Source of the DNA: Dichotomocladium elegans
Lineage: Eukaryota > Mucoromycota > Mucoromycetes > Mucorales > Lichtheimiaceae
Assembly (NCBI GenBank): GCA_025716815.1
Contig: JAIXMN010000036.1
Location: 124,001-188,000, forward strand
Reading direction: 5' to 3'
Length of the DNA: 64,000 bases
Below are positions 27,955-41,465 of this stretch, one piece after another. Below the pieces are notes generated by a model. It worked only from the letters and a program-made list of their open reading frames with translations, ran no database searches and had not been told where the DNA came from. Position 1 is the first letter of the stretch. Each line of letters starts with the position of its first letter. The position numbers were made by a program, and so were the translations under genes.

Positions 27955-28860
27955 GTGCATCAGCTGCTAGGAATCCATGTTTGTTCACCCCAGCTATGGG
28001 CATTACAGTATGAGAAAGACCTGACAGTATCTTTAAGAAACCTAAAGAGAGGGGGTCGTTCGCGTATTTTGAATGAAAAGCATAAGAGCGTTATTTTAAA
28101 ATGCATTGATGAGAATCCATCCGTTGTCCTAGAGCAGCTGGTGGAGCAACTGCTCCAAAGATTTGAGGGCCTCAAACTATCCAAAACGGCGCCCCATCGC
28201 TTTATGAAAAACGGATTCAAATGTGTCATTGAAAAGGGCCAGGATTCAGCCTGTAGACAAGAATAATGGTGCGAAGGTCCAAGAGCGCCTTGACAGGGTG
28301 CAAAAATGGGACAGGACCGGCATGGACTTTAGAAAAAAATGCGTTTTCCTTGACGAGTCTGGATTCCATATGAATATAAAACGCAGCATGGCGTGGTTCA
28401 AGAAAGGGACCCCTGCAGTGGCCACAATACCAAAGACAAAAGAAGAGAAACCGCCATCTTGGGAGCAATCTCAGTATCAGGTATCATTAAACGTAGCTTG
28501 AGACTCCCACAGCCCCTCCCCAATCAGGAAAAGAAAACGGGTAGGTCAATCTGAAGTTACGAGCATAGGAACTGTAACTGGATATTATTTCAACTTTAAG
28601 GCTACGATGGACGAGGATAAATATGAGCATATGTAGGGCTGCTATTTGGTAATGGAGAGTGTACCTATCCACAAGGCTGAGGATATTTCTAAATACAGCG
28701 AGAGTCCAGGACATCGATGTGCTTATCTACGATACTCGCCTGAACTCAATCCAATTGGGTTTACTGGTCAGCTGTCAAGAGCAAAGTAAAAAGGCAATAG
28801 GTCACCCTTGTTCCATTCTGAAATCCTCTAATATTACGGATCCTCTGTAAATAACGATTT
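27955..28860 (+). pseudogene. Dead Tc1/mariner-type (DDE) transposase
   Basis: A degenerate transposase read across shifted frames. The N-terminal part has a helix-turn-helix-like stretch (GGRSRILNEKHKSVILKCI at about 28053-28110). The middle has VQERLDRVQKWDRTGMDFRK and the first catalytic Asp in CVFLDESGFHMNIKRSMAW. Downstream, in other frames, are VMESVPIHKAEDISKYSE, where the second Asp position of the usual MD motif reads Glu, and YSPELNPIG for the third acidic residue. At least two frame changes and internal stops make it non-functional. Terminal repeats were not identified with certainty. Confidence 0.8.
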
Positions 28861-28893
28861 CAGCCAAACTCAAGTGCCTCGAGAGGAGAGGAT

Positions 28894-29171
28894 ATGGGCT
28901 TTGGGTGCTTCTGTTCGTTTGCTTCTGCAGCTGATGCTGTCGTTGGTCCGTCGACGTTGTCCCTCCTCGGTCCTTCCTCCAACTCTTCCGCCATTGTCAC
29001 CGCAATGGTACAACTAGCTACCTTCGGCGTAAGTTAAAGAATAAGAAGGGCGGCTGATATTTTCTGTTGACTAATGGGTAGGTCTCGGCCTTCTTTTGCA
29101 TGCGACAAATTTTATTGAAAATAAAGTATTATTTTGCCCCCCCCCCGGCCACGGGGTCTCCGCTGCTCTAA
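28894..29171 (+). CDS. Candidate two-exon small protein (74 aa), unknown
   Basis: ATG at 28894 opens MGFGCFCSFASADAVVGPST and runs 45 codons to 29028. A 53-nt intron (29029-29081, gtaagt donor, branch-like gactaat, acceptor tag) joins in phase to VSAFFCMRQILLKI, with a stop at 29171. The intron signals are good and a possible AATAAA lies at about 29120, but no homology is recognised and the second exon runs into a C homopolymer. It could be an over-read of intergenic DNA. Confidence 0.25.
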
Positions 29172-30760
29172 CAGTGACAGAGACTTAAGCGCATGCATCC
29201 AAAAGGCATCGACTCGGTATAATCGTTTTGTAATAGTATTTCCACAGCCGCTGCTGTTTTCTACGGTCACTCTTTGGCGCTAAGACGTACATATTCGATC
29301 ACGTCGGCACGCTCTATGTATACTTTGGTCTCGCCAGCGACAAAGCGTATACTTTGAATATATAAAGAGAATGTTACATCTGGATGTGGTTTTTGATAAG
29401 AATGTTATATACATTTAAAAGATGACATTGATAGTTGCTGGGCCTTAAAAAAGCCAATCGCGGCGTGCTATTCATTTAATAAGGCTTTCCTCCCGATAAA
29501 GAATCCATCCAAACTGTTGACCTTGATCTGAGGGTGAGAAAAAAGCAACAAAACAGTACACTAGCGAGGTCAAAATAGGTTCGAACCGTGAGAGACAACC
29601 TGCTGGGAATCCCGATGCAAGCGAAGGTATTTCTAGGCTAGGTAAAATGGAGGGATGGGTGGGATACATTGCGGTCCATTGCAATACAACCATGACCATG
29701 AATACGGGGTTTACAGAAAGGAAGCGAGGAGTCGGCTATAAACAAGGCGAGTATCCATGTCATTTCTAGTCAACACCTGTTTGGGAAACCTTCATTATAA
29801 GCTATTAGAGCTTAATGGAAGAACCGTCATGATTTCTGTTGAATGTCGCCGCTGCTTAAGTGCTACGAAATGGAAAAATAAATGAAAATAACAGATGACA
29901 TGCGCTGAATGCGTTGGTAAAACGGATACTGCGGTATGTGATATTCATGTCTTTCTGGGTGCTTGGCTATGTATCACTGGATAATCTGATCTTATCTTGG
30001 CCTGTGTACGTAGCCATACTCGAATCCTGCTTATTTTATCTGAATGTGATGTACCCTGGGTCAGAATACATAACGGGTCACATAGATGTGAAGTACGTAG
30101 ATGATCTCTAAGAAGGATACATCCTCTCTAATATCCTAGTCCTCAACAACCACATGACGCTGTTAATATTCATAAGCTCATTTGGGAATTCTTACTGTCT
30201 ATGGAACGAAAAAATAGATCAATATCCCCACTATCGCTCAAAATCACGACAAACGATATTGCGCAAAAAACTTGCCCGGCCCTCTTCTGAAAGGACGGGG
30301 GTGGGTTTAGCTTAATATCTGCAGAAAATGAAGCATGTAGCGTGTCAGAGGATCGGGCGGATAAGGTACTTATGCACCCTATCCCATCGCCGAAAGCGAC
30401 CTCGTTCATCCGGTAAATCGAGTGCTCACTGGATGATGAGTCAGCGCACTGGGTAGCTCCGACTAGGCGATAATGACCAAGATCGTACCAATGGATATCG
30501 TCAAGGGTGGGCGCTACGACGAAAACAGAAGATCAATCTAAGCTTAAGATCCAAGGTATCTCTATTTGAGCTTTGGGAATACTTTATCAGGATAAAGAAA
30601 GACATCGCGTCTTCTACATGTAAAAGGAAAACGGGCGGGGAGCGGGCGGTCCCAGAAACTGGCGGTGTTGCCCAAATGATGGGTGCCCACGTTATTTTTC
30701 CCGCGTCTTTATTTTTTCCCTTTCCTTACTTTTTTTCTTTCCTTTCGAAGACGACGCATC
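29172..30760. other. Gene-poor stretch
   Basis: About 1.6 kb without a supported gene. AT-rich, with short open frames lacking motifs. The last 100 bp are probably the promoter of the TSC13-like gene. Confidence 0.5.
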
Positions 30761-31884
30761 ATGAAGCTGACCGTCGCATCGCGTAATCCAAAATCGACTC
30801 ATTTCCCATTGACACTGGAGCTTGACGGCACACCAGAGACCGTCACAGTCGCCCAGGTCTCCAAGGCTATTGAAGCCAAACTGCCCAAATATTATCCCGA
30901 CCGCCAGCGCTTGACAGACCAGGACAAAAAGCCACTTGACAAAGACAAGACGCTCGCCGAGTTGGGTGTCACTGATGGTGCAACAATCCAATTCAAGGAT
31001 CTTGGCAAGTGGCACGCAGATGCGTATAATACTTCATCCGCGCATGACGCGCTGACAAAGGGTTGCGTCCCACTTTTGCGTTTTATCCACAGGACCTCAA
31101 ATTGGCTGGCGCACCGTGTTCCTGATCGAATATGGCGGTCCTTTGCTTATTCATCCCATCTTTTATTACCTCAGCAAATCCATCTATGGCGAAGCTTTTG
31201 CGCATTCGCCCATGCAGACGACAGTCTACTGGATGTGCATGCTTCATTTTATTAAGCGCGAGCTGGAGACAATCTTCGTTCACCGCTTCTCGCACGGAAC
31301 AATGCCTTTCTTCAACGTGTTCAAAAACTCGGGCCATTACTGGATCCTCTCGGGCGTGAATCTTGCCTACTGGGTTTACGGCCCTTGGTTTGCACTTGGT
31401 CAAAAGGCATCCGAGAGGAGCGATGTCTGGCTCTATGGCGCGGTTGCTTTATGGGCAGTAAGTGACTTCAGGAACAATCATATAACCCAGGGAACTCACC
31501 CAGTGCTTGTATGAATCAGTGGGCTGAATTGTCTAATTTGTTGACCCACATCACCTTGCGCAATCTCCGACCTGCTGGTACCCGCGACCGCAATATCCCT
31601 TATGGCTATGGCTTCGACTTGGTTTCTTGCCCCAATTATACCTTTGAGACTATTGGATGGACTGCTGTGTGCTTCCTCAGCACCAGTTGGAGCGGTAAGT
31701 TTGTCGGGAAGGAGGAACACGCGAGGACCGATCCTAAGGGGAATTCAATATGATAGCATGGCTCTTCAACATTGTTGCAACCGGCCAAATGTACATCTGG
31801 GCTGTTAATAAGCACAAGCGTTACCGCAAGGAGTTCAAGGACTATCCGCGCAACCGAAAAGCAATGATCCCTTTTATTGCTTAA
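30761..31884 (+). CDS. TSC13: Very-long-chain enoyl-CoA reductase (TSC13/TECR)
   Basis: ER membrane enzyme that reduces trans-2-enoyl-CoA in the last step of very-long-chain fatty acid elongation, needed for ceramides. Exons 30761-31004, 31093-31457, 31520-31694, 31757-31884 give 303 residues. The N-terminal ubiquitin-like domain (MKLTVASRNPKSTHFPLTLE ... DGATIQFKDLG) is followed by PQIGWRTVFLIEYGGPL, hydrophobic segments, and HFIKRELETIFVHRFSHGTMP. The C-terminus has SCPNYTFETIGW, then WLFNIVATGQMYIWAVNKH and YRNR-like basic residues ending MIPFIA, all as in TSC13/TECR. Intron 1 (31005-31091 plus the acceptor ending at 31092) starts gcaagt, a GC donor, and joins DLG to PQIGW in phase. It is convergent with the C2 gene, about 85 bp apart. 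Confidence 0.95.
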
Positions 31885-31969
31885 TTACATGATTCCTGCA
31901 TACTTCTTCAATTTGAATACAGCTTTCGGCTGATCGATGTTAACTGGTGCAGTAGTTGCAGTCATGCTT

Positions 31970-33536
31970 TTAGTAAGGCGGGTAGCCATGCTGCTGCTGT
32001 TGATGCTGGGAAGGATAGTCGCCTTGTGTCATAGGCGGGCCAGAAGTGGGAGGATAACCAAGATGAGGAGGATACCCTGAGCCGCCACCTCCCTGATGAG
32101 GGGGATAAGGTGCTTGAGGGCCAGCGAATGGTCTGCCATCCGGGCTGTGAGAATGAGCATAGTTTCCAGGCATTGATTGAGGCTCGATGAAGCTAACATG
32201 AGGAGAATAGAAACCCATGGGAGCTATTGAGAACGAAAGAAATGGGTTAATCAAGACTCAAAACTGGCTTAATTATCTTACGTCTGCCTCCATACGGTGC
32301 GGGTTGACCTTGAGGTCTGTAAGCCGATGATAGCAAAGAGGCGTTGTTGCCTGGTTGAGGAGGATAGTAACCACCAAAAGAGGCGCTCGATGCATTAGTA
32401 CCGGACGACAAGGACGGGCGCATCTCTGGAAAAGGTCTAGGCGCTGATTGTGCGGTACTGCTTGAAGTGGACGGGCGCATCTCTGGGAAACCTGGATTTA
32501 TTGAGTTGGAGGGTGAAATGCGGGGAGGCATATGTTGCCGAGGAGGATGGCCGTCTTCAATGTTCGCAGGCCTCGGGGGGCGATAGGGCGGGGGACCTGC
32601 GCTCGATCCAATAGCGGGTGTTGACGTTGATTGCGCAGGAATGGGAGGCGGATAAGGCTGTTGGGGCTGGTAATAAGGATACTGTTGCTGTTGTTGGATA
32701 GGGTATGGGTGCTGATGATGTTGTTGTTGCTGCTGCTGTGGAGGATGTCCTTGAGGATGGCCGCTGTAAAGCCTGGTCGGTTGTCGTTTTGGTGGTTCGC
32801 GCTGGAGAGGTCCAAATATTACACAAAAGGCAAGCGTACGCCATCAATATCTTACCGCTGAATAAAAGGTCAGTTCGAGATAAATTTCACCAGCACTCTT
32901 GCCTCTGACTTTAAGCGGGAACCACTCTGGAGCAGAAAAGAGACGCCGTTAGGGCCAGCCTGTAGTAAAAGATTCTCTATCTCACTTACGGTCCTGTTCG
33001 CCCTCGCGGAGCACAGTGGTTAAATCGATCTCTCCTTCACAAATCAGCTCTTCCCGGCTCGAGTCCTCATCAAACACCTGAACGCGCATCGTGGTTTTAT
33101 TGGCAGGGACTGGCAGGTTGACCTAGGTACCGTAGTTAGCGTATATATCAGCAGCTCTACATGTGCCTCTATCTCGCGTCCTCTACTTACTTGATCATCC
33201 CACACAGGCCGTTGTCCTCCGCGATAATCAGTCTTGGTCCTCTTTGCTACCTCGCCCAGCCGAAAAATACAAAACGGGTCTTGCTTCCCCACAACCTAGA
33301 TGCCTTCGCTTTATATATATTCGCTCACGTTTCAATCCCCACATGGCTTATCTAACAAACCTCGACGTTTGGCAATTCTCGCTTTAGGAGCCGTAACAGA
33401 TAAGCGAAAGCATAGTCAGCGGTTTATGGGCGTTATAGGACTGTGGCAGTTAAAATAAAAGGGAATACGTTACTGCTTTCAGAGCTACCACAATAAGCTC
33501 TCCAATAACTTTTTTTGACGGATCAGAGCCCAACAT
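31970..33536 (-). CDS. C2-domain protein with proline/glutamine-rich tail
   Basis: A single N-terminal C2 domain and a long disordered tail. About seven exons. Exon 1 (from the ATG at 33536) reads MLGSDPSKKVIGELIVVALK. A 21-nt exon then gives RELPNVE, and VVGKQDPFCIFRLGEVAKRT, WDDQVNLPVPANKTTMRVQV and EGEIDLTTVLREGEQDQWFP complete the C2 fold. The tail (about 250 residues) is rich in P, Q, Y and S. It has a duplicated FPEMRPS(T/L)SS unit (about 32480 and 32425), a PPPY motif (PPxY type) and C-terminal GYPPHLGYPPTSG repeats. Such a layout resembles fungal cytokinesis/endocytosis C2 proteins (Inn1/Fic1-like), but that role is inference. Confidence 0.8.
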
Positions 33537-36500
33537 GAAGTGCGATGGGGTGGATGGGCGTATAAAGAAAAAGGTGCAAGAGAGCTAGAAAACCGTGTTC
33601 AGCGCAGCATAGCAGTACCTAACGTTACTTGAGTGTGTAGCGGAGTTGCCGGTGCATGTGTGTGTGTGTGTCTGTGTGAGTACAGTATCTCCCGACTTGG
33701 AAAATAAAACAAGCCCATGTGCCCCCGGGGGGGCCGAATTAACGCGCTACGATGATACACTGGTAGGAGAATGGATATCACAAGTGACTCTCAAGACCAG
33801 TATTGATCTCTGTGTGTCCTTACCTAACGAAAGGAAATGATATACATTAGTGCACGGATCGGATATGTAGGAGATATTTCAGATCGTTTCCTGGAATTCC
33901 TCAGCCCGAAATCCCATAGTCCATGCCTTAGCTGGTTGCCAGCAATGGCCGAAAGTCAGTACGTATGACGTTGGTAAAGATGCGATCGTGTGTTATTGAT
34001 TGCCCAATCCTCGGAGACATTATATGGCGTCGAACAACCTTCATCATATCTCTACGGTTACGGGAACCGTGGCGTTTACTGGAACAGATCCATTCTCACT
34101 TTGAGGCTAAGCCCGGATTCTTTCGATCACCGCAGAATCACTCAGATGCATCCCTGGGTTAGCGGTGATCCCATTCAGCACTACATGTAGCACCGGGAGA
34201 GTTCGCATACGTAGAGTCTGAGCCCATCTTTCAACATGAACACCTTGTCAAGCGCGATACTTTTATGTATATCGAAAACCCTATTTGCCGAAACTCTCGC
34301 ATTATTTATACACAAGGTTTGGGCAAGGGAGAAAATATGAAAGGCAAGGCCCATCAACCCCAAACTGGGAGCGCTCTCCAATGATCGCCTGCTAAAAAGT
34401 AATGGTATATGGTTATAGTAATATATTTTTAGCAGAAGCGAATCGGTAAAGATGGGATGTGTTAGCTGGAGCCAAAAATATCACAAAAACTGAACATCCG
34501 CTGTACAAGTACGTAATTCCCCTTTAAACGTGGCATTCATATAAAATATGCAATATATTAGGGAGTGGGCTGTTACAGTGAAGCTCTTGGGATACGTGGA
34601 TGAATATGCGGATAGATGACACCTTCCTAGCTGTAAGATCGTGGAGCGGGTACCTGGGATCCCTATCCAGAGGCATGACAACGACAAATGAAGAGGCAAT
34701 CTAATTTTCCAGCCAAAGCACATTCGTGCGATGTCTTCAAAGGCAACTGTTCTTAAATGAGTATCTTTGTCTATGTTCTTTTTCATCAACCAGTGACAAA
34801 TAATCTACATGCTATGTATTGGCAACTTCCGATACAACAGTGAGCTAGTAGTATAAAATTCAACCGTTGGAAATGAAGAATGAACACGGGCTGTCGGCGG
34901 CGTCATTGTGCATGATTATTTATCCCTAATACGTTCGGCGACGATGCGAAAAGTTTTCAAACAAGAAGGAACCTAACAGACAACAACCGTCTTTCGATCC
35001 ATTCTTGAGCGGATTTCCTATGCCACCCTGATGTTAGCGATTATTTTTTTTTATTACTACAGCACCTGTAAAATTTCGGATGGGTACATCCGATTGTTTC
35101 GAGAACGGAATTTTCTCAAGTTTTTGTCCTCCTTTCATGATGCTTGCGAATATGGCATTGGTAACTCCATGGTGACTCTGCTGAGCCTTGCTTCGACAGT
35201 ATCCATGTGAAACACTTTATTACTGAAAAAAGAAGACAGCCATAAAAACAAAACGAAGAGCATTCCTGCCATTGCCCTCATATCTGATGAAACCGAACGA
35301 AATATGTAGATATCAGATGGTACAAACAAAATAGGGAAGCGGATTATAAGGTTCTAATGGAATCAAACGCTCTGGTGGCTAACTGAGCCCATCCTTTGCT
35401 GCAGGTCGCGGAATTGACATTGTTGCTATTAGCTCCGAAGAGGAATGAGAGACGAGGAGTATGTAGTTACTGACGTGTTAGAACTTCATATAAAACAAGG
35501 CTGTCATTTGGGGAAGAAACGAATTTCAAGTACATGAGATCGTTTTTTTTCTGTCAGGGCGGCATCAATAGGAGCTGAGTGCGACATTGGATGTATTAAA
35601 TAGACACATGCTGGTGTTGGAAGGTATGTTGCGATGGTGTTGACATTCTTTTTTTATCGAAAGATGTTAGTCTGTGCAACGGTATTTCCCGCTTAGGTCC
35701 TCGGCCAGCCGGGTCCCATAATGTCAACCAAGGAAACAGTTAAGCCCGTTTGTTTGGCAACGTTGATCATGAATCCCATCTATTTTCTTTTTATATGCTA
35801 TAGTCCTCCTTTTATTCATATAACCTATGCATCATCGGCTGTCTGTGACTGCTTACCAAATGAGCGATGGCAATAGATCGCTGCTTGGCCCGTGCAACCA
35901 TGTTCGTTAGTGCTCTAGGTCAAATGGTATGACAATCGTAAGTCAGCTGACAATGGATCACTCCCATCGCCAGACAGATGTCCATCCACACATACACATG
36001 CACGCATACTCTCTTCCTTTCGCTCTTCATTTCCAAGTGCCACTGTGCACAAATGTCAACGCCTGACCTGCGCTCGCGCTCTCTCTCACTCTCACGCACG
36101 CACATGTGCACAAACAGCTTCTTCCCATAATTAGAGGTTGAATGAAATGGATATGGATCCATTAGGGGAAAGCGCATGATTAAGTGCCACAGGCGACAAA
36201 AAAAAGAGAGTGAATTGATGACAGAGCAGGCTGTGGGAAGATTGCGCCATAAAAGTGTGAGTAGTTGGATATGGATTACTGATATGCATGCATAGCGTAC
36301 CCACACATACTCAATTGTATCCCAATCCATCATCACCCTTCCGCCATCCCGTTTACGCACACATACACACAGCTATACATGCACGTACGCACATACAGAT
36401 TGATCTCACCTCGAAAAAAAAGGAAAGGACAGGGTGTAAATGGGACACTGTCCACATCGTTCTGGAATCACTATCGCTAACTCTTCATGAGGTGGTGCCT

Positions 36501-37036
36501 GGCCAGGCAATGAGGACCCAAAATCTCAGAAACAGAAAAAGGAGGAACGGAGAGGTCGACATCCGAGTGATGCCAACCAATCAAGAAAATGATACAAGGG
36601 GACAGTGGACCCAGAGAGAAAAAGAAGAGATACGGTTGGGGGATGTTTATAGGAGAGGAGTCTTCCTATTCCTGTTACTGATCTACTCTATCTATGGTCT
36701 CTTTCTCTTTATCAGGTGCCTCACATTTTTTTCACGACAACAAATCAATCCAATTTAGTTGTGGTTTCCATCTCCTTTCCTTCTTTCGCCCACTTCATTT
36801 TTTAACTTCTCTCTCTCTCTTTCTTTTTCACCTCTTCTTCTCTCGATTCGCATCATCTTCACCCTCTATCTTCGTTCCTTCTCTCAATTCATGATCCCCT
36901 GCCAGCCTTTCGTCATCGCAAGATAAAGCCTGCACACGCTTCCCCACTGAGTGACGCAATTGCTTTCTAGGCTCTCCTCAACTATCCATCCTCGTGTTCC
37001 ATTGCCTGTAAGTTAATCCGTCTAGAAATATCATTT
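33537..37036. other. Long gene-poor stretch upstream of the Rim15-like gene
   Basis: About 3.5 kb in which I see no supported gene. Short ORFs occur on both strands but none has motifs or intron signals linking them. Pyrimidine-rich sequence at 36775-36900 is probably the promoter or 5' UTR of the kinase gene. Degenerate mobile-element sequence cannot be excluded. Confidence 0.45.
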
Positions 37037-40000
37037 ATGGAACATCATCACCATCAAGCGCCGACGACACCGGTGACATCGCAGCCACCACCGCCCTCTT
37101 TTTCAACGGCCCCTGCCGCTGTCAACAGACAGGCTTCGTCCTTCAGGCTACGAAGTGTACCTATTCCGCAACCTCTCCTCGTGAAGCGACATTCTAGTAA
37201 AGTGTCGCTTTTGTCATACGACGAATGGACCGATGTTTCATCCCCATCATGCTTCTCCTCCCATTCTCTCTCAATGACGCCTGCTAGTAAATGTCAAACG
37301 CAATCAGGCAGCCATTCCCATTTTTGCAGATCACCATTTTGTCCTCCTGTTGAAAACCAGTCTTATGCTGAAACTCATACAGATACAGAGGCATTGCAGC
37401 AATCCCGTTACAATAGTCGATTGTTCGTAAAACAAAACGAGCAAAACGTTGACGCTCTGGCTGCCATTGACAATCTGTCCAACTCCAATCCGCATTCCGC
37501 AGGCAATATGAACCGATCTCCGCAACGTAGGTCTCCGTCGTCCGACAAGCAACCCATTTCGCCCCTCGGCAGCGGCGGTCGTTACCGCATTCGATCAAAA
37601 CATGGAAGCTGGATCGAATCATCCTCGGAAAATAGCAATATCAATGAAGGTTCTACTTGCAGTTCATCTTCCATCTTTTTGGGTACATCGGCCCACAACC
37701 ACCACTTCGCTTGTCGATCGCGTGTAAGGCCAGACAGCAACGCGCCGTCCGTCATTGACGACCCTTCAGTAGCACGAACGGCGAATGTTCACTATCGCGG
37801 TGGGCATTCACGGAATGTTTCAGTATCGACAGATGACACAGATGCCGATATCTATAACTGCATATCTGCAGGGTCGCCATCAGTTTACCAGCCTTTGCTG
37901 CTCCCTGTGGCATCCCCTACAGTCTCATCAACAATGTCGAAAGGTATATAGCTATTTACCTCATAAAAGGATAAATCGCTAACTTTTTTCTCTTAATCCA
38001 GGGAAAGAACGTTTAAATAACACATGGTCTATAGCGCACGGAACTACCATTCCTGACACGGAAGCTGGAAATACTTCCTCATACAATGTCACAGCGCCAC
38101 TGCAATGCAATAATTATGCTGGAACCATCCCCGGATCCCCACGAAGCAAGTCACCAACTCATCAACACTCGCTCCGGTCGCTAATGAAACGGGAGTTTTC
38201 TGCAGAAAAAGATGCGCTTCTCGATGCTGATAAGGACGTCGCCGAAATGGACCTCAACACCGCCATAAGCGCATCAGCCTTATCGTCGACAGCTCATTTT
38301 ACTCACCATAATGAAGTACATCAGGAAGAAGGAACATTGGCCTCAGACTGCTGTTCTTTTGATTCCTCAAGTTATCATGAAAACATCTCATTCCTATATC
38401 CTGCTCTTGTCCTCAGATCTAATAAGTTCAATGATCCGATTCATCGTGCTTCTGATGATGTTAATATAGTGTCTATACCTGAGGCGCCTATCCAAGGTAG
38501 AGTATGCAGACTTACTGATCATTCGTATTCAAATATATCTAAGCCTTTTCCTATAGATGACCCTTACGCGAAGTGGCTTCATCTTGCCCGGCTCACAAAC
38601 TGGTATCGGTGGAAACACAAGAGTTACATAAAACCTTCTTTTTCTTCCTTTCCCATGGCGCAAAGTCGATCAACCGACATATCCTCACAAGTCAAAGATG
38701 AACCAATGACAGATTTTTACAATGTCCACTGGGAAGATTGGGTCGATCGACTAAACATGGAATATTATCAAGAGTCAACCCGTAATCTAATATGTTCCAA
38801 ACTCATGCCATGGTGGGCAGATGTGTCTATACATGCTCGTCAATATGCTGAAAGTGCATCAGAGCAAAAACGATACACTGCTTCTTCAAACGATCGAAAG
38901 AGATATATGTATATTCCGAGAGATAATACTTTTGCTCATATCCGTTTCGAATCCCACCGAAGCCTTTCCGTCGATGTAAGCGACCTGTCGCGCCGCCTTG
39001 CCCTACTCGGAAACCCACATCGCAAAGAGGAGCGATTATTTTCCTCATGTACTACCAGCACTGTTAATGCTGTTCCTGCCGGATCGCCCCTTCGCCAATC
39101 GTTTAAGCCAGCAGCGGAAGAAACTGAAAGTCTGCTGCCATATTCTGAAATAACCACTCGTCATGAAGACTTTAAGCCATCGTTCACCTCCCAGACAGAT
39201 TATCTACGCACCTCGGGTGACCTTTTCGGGATTCCGGACAGCGGCACGGAAGATAAGTTTGTAGCGAAAGTCCGACAGAGTATCAAATCGCGTCTACAGT
39301 GTGCCAAGTACATGTGTGACAATGAGCTCCAAAAGGCAGTGGAAGGGCTCAACAACTTTGTAGAAAAAGGCCTCCAGTATGGCGATGCAAACCAAGCTTT
39401 TTTGTTGCAGGACGACGAGTTCCGAACGAGCGAATTTTCTACATTGTTAGGCGTCGCGGACGAACATTCCGGATATCTTCCGTTGCCTTCCACATCGGCA
39501 CTTGCGCCAGCCACGACGGCATTCGAGGTCCCCATGATCTCCGAGGACAGTTACACACCTACTCTGTTTATTCTAACCTTGCAGGAACTGATTAGTCTAG
39601 CGCAAAAAGTCATTGACACTTCGCTTTATTCGTTTTTATCCGAACCTCTAAGATACGCGAGTTTGATGGATCGAATCCAGTCCATTGGATTCGAGTGGGA
39701 GCAACAGCATCCGGAGTGGCCCTGCAGAGAGTGGTATATGCGTATTCTTCTCGGTGTAGCTGCATTTAACCGGGCAATCGAGTGGTGGGAAGCCGAACGC
39801 CGGTTCTGGTCCGCAGCATGGCCCTCGGCAACACATAACAATGAATCCAACCCAAGTGATGCAGGTTCTTTCGACCTTTCCAAAGTGGATCCTGACGTGA
39901 CGTCGTCGGTATCATCGTCGTTTGTGGAACAAGATGGTACATGCGATGGAGAGAATTCTGATCTTTGTCAGCTTCAGGAAGCAGCCGACCGTGGTCAGAT

Positions 40001-41421
40001 GCGAACCATAGTCATGGAGCTAGGGTTGGATTCAGATACAGTGCAGTATATGAGTCCGATTTGGCAGAGTGTCACTGGGTAACGTACACAAAACCAACGA
40101 TGAAATTCACGCTTTTTGACCTTATTTCTTCTTCTTTTGCTTTCGTTCATGCAGAATGGACACTGAGCGCATGATTGGAACCGAGATATCGAACTTGCTT
40201 TTAGAAGATGACAGCATGGTATTCAGAGAGGCCACCAAGGAGCTACTTTCCGATGACTCAAGAACAGTGGAAATTCAGTTTTCCATTATCCGTGGCGATC
40301 ACCGGGTAGACATGGATGGCAAAGGTATCCTTATTTACGACCGTGTCACAGATGAACCTAGCCATACCATGTGGGTTCTGAAAGTCATAACTGAAAATCC
40401 ATCCTGCAATGGGTCTTTGATGTCGTTTGCGGCTCCGGCTGATGGAGACGGGTCAAGATACTCCTTATCCGATAGAACCAATCGAAATAGATCTTTTTCG
40501 GAACCCATTTCCGAGGCAGCAGATGAGGCCCATAGTTCGGTGACTATGCGACGCGCTATTTCCTGTGGCACTGGAACACCGGGTTCAGAGATTTTGCTTT
40601 CATCCACATCTGGATTGCTGGAACTTCCTCCTGTTCTCTGCCACATCTGTGAACGGTGGGTCGTCGCCGCCTTTTTTGAGCAACATGCCGAATTATGTGT
40701 GGAACTGCACAGGACCGAAATGGATGTGATTATTTGCAATGATAATCTCAAGGAGGCAAAGAAAAATATACAGCACCTTGTCGATTGCATCGTACAATAT
40801 GGTGGCCTTCGATATCAGCCACATAAGCAAGACCATTTAATGCTTTCCAGCAGCCATGAAATGATATCTGACTGCGAATGCTTGCCTTTTGAAGAACCTG
40901 CCCAGGTGGAGTTGCACGAATGTGAACTGACTGTTTATAAAAGTTTGATTGAAATCCTCCAAGTGGCACAAAGCATTCCAATTCCAGGAACAGATGCGTT
41001 TGATCAGCACAAAGACGCACTTTGGCGTAATCAAATAATCCAAATTTTAAACTGGAGACCGCCACACGTGGATGACACGGAGAGCATGTCGCTCGTTCGA
41101 GATGTTGAGGCCATGATAAAAGCCAAGGTTGAGACAGTGAACAGGATGCAGGATCGCCTGGACTACAACGAGCGTGTTCGTGCCGAATACCAAAGCAGAA
41201 TAAAGGAGCGTGATGGCTGGACAGAATTTGTGCCTGTTGAAGACTCATCAGAGGAGCAAAGAGTGCCTCCTGACCAGCACCAACAACAGCAACCACGGAC
41301 AGCTACAGAAAAGCCAGACAAAAAAACGCTGTTGGGCCGTCTCAAGCTTTGGAAGTCAAAGAAAATGAATGGATTCACTCGGAAACAAAAGAAATCCAAG
41401 CTCAAGCAACAACAACAACAA

Positions 41422-41465
<44 letters not shown>

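Noticed and set aside
29578..29587. tRNA B-box-like ggttcgaacc
   Set aside because: No A-box, no cloverleaf arms and no 3' partner; a chance palindrome.
29914..30111. Open frame ending KYVDDL, similar to a reverse-transcriptase motif
   Set aside because: No other RT or integrase blocks nearby, and the ORF is short and ends right after the motif.
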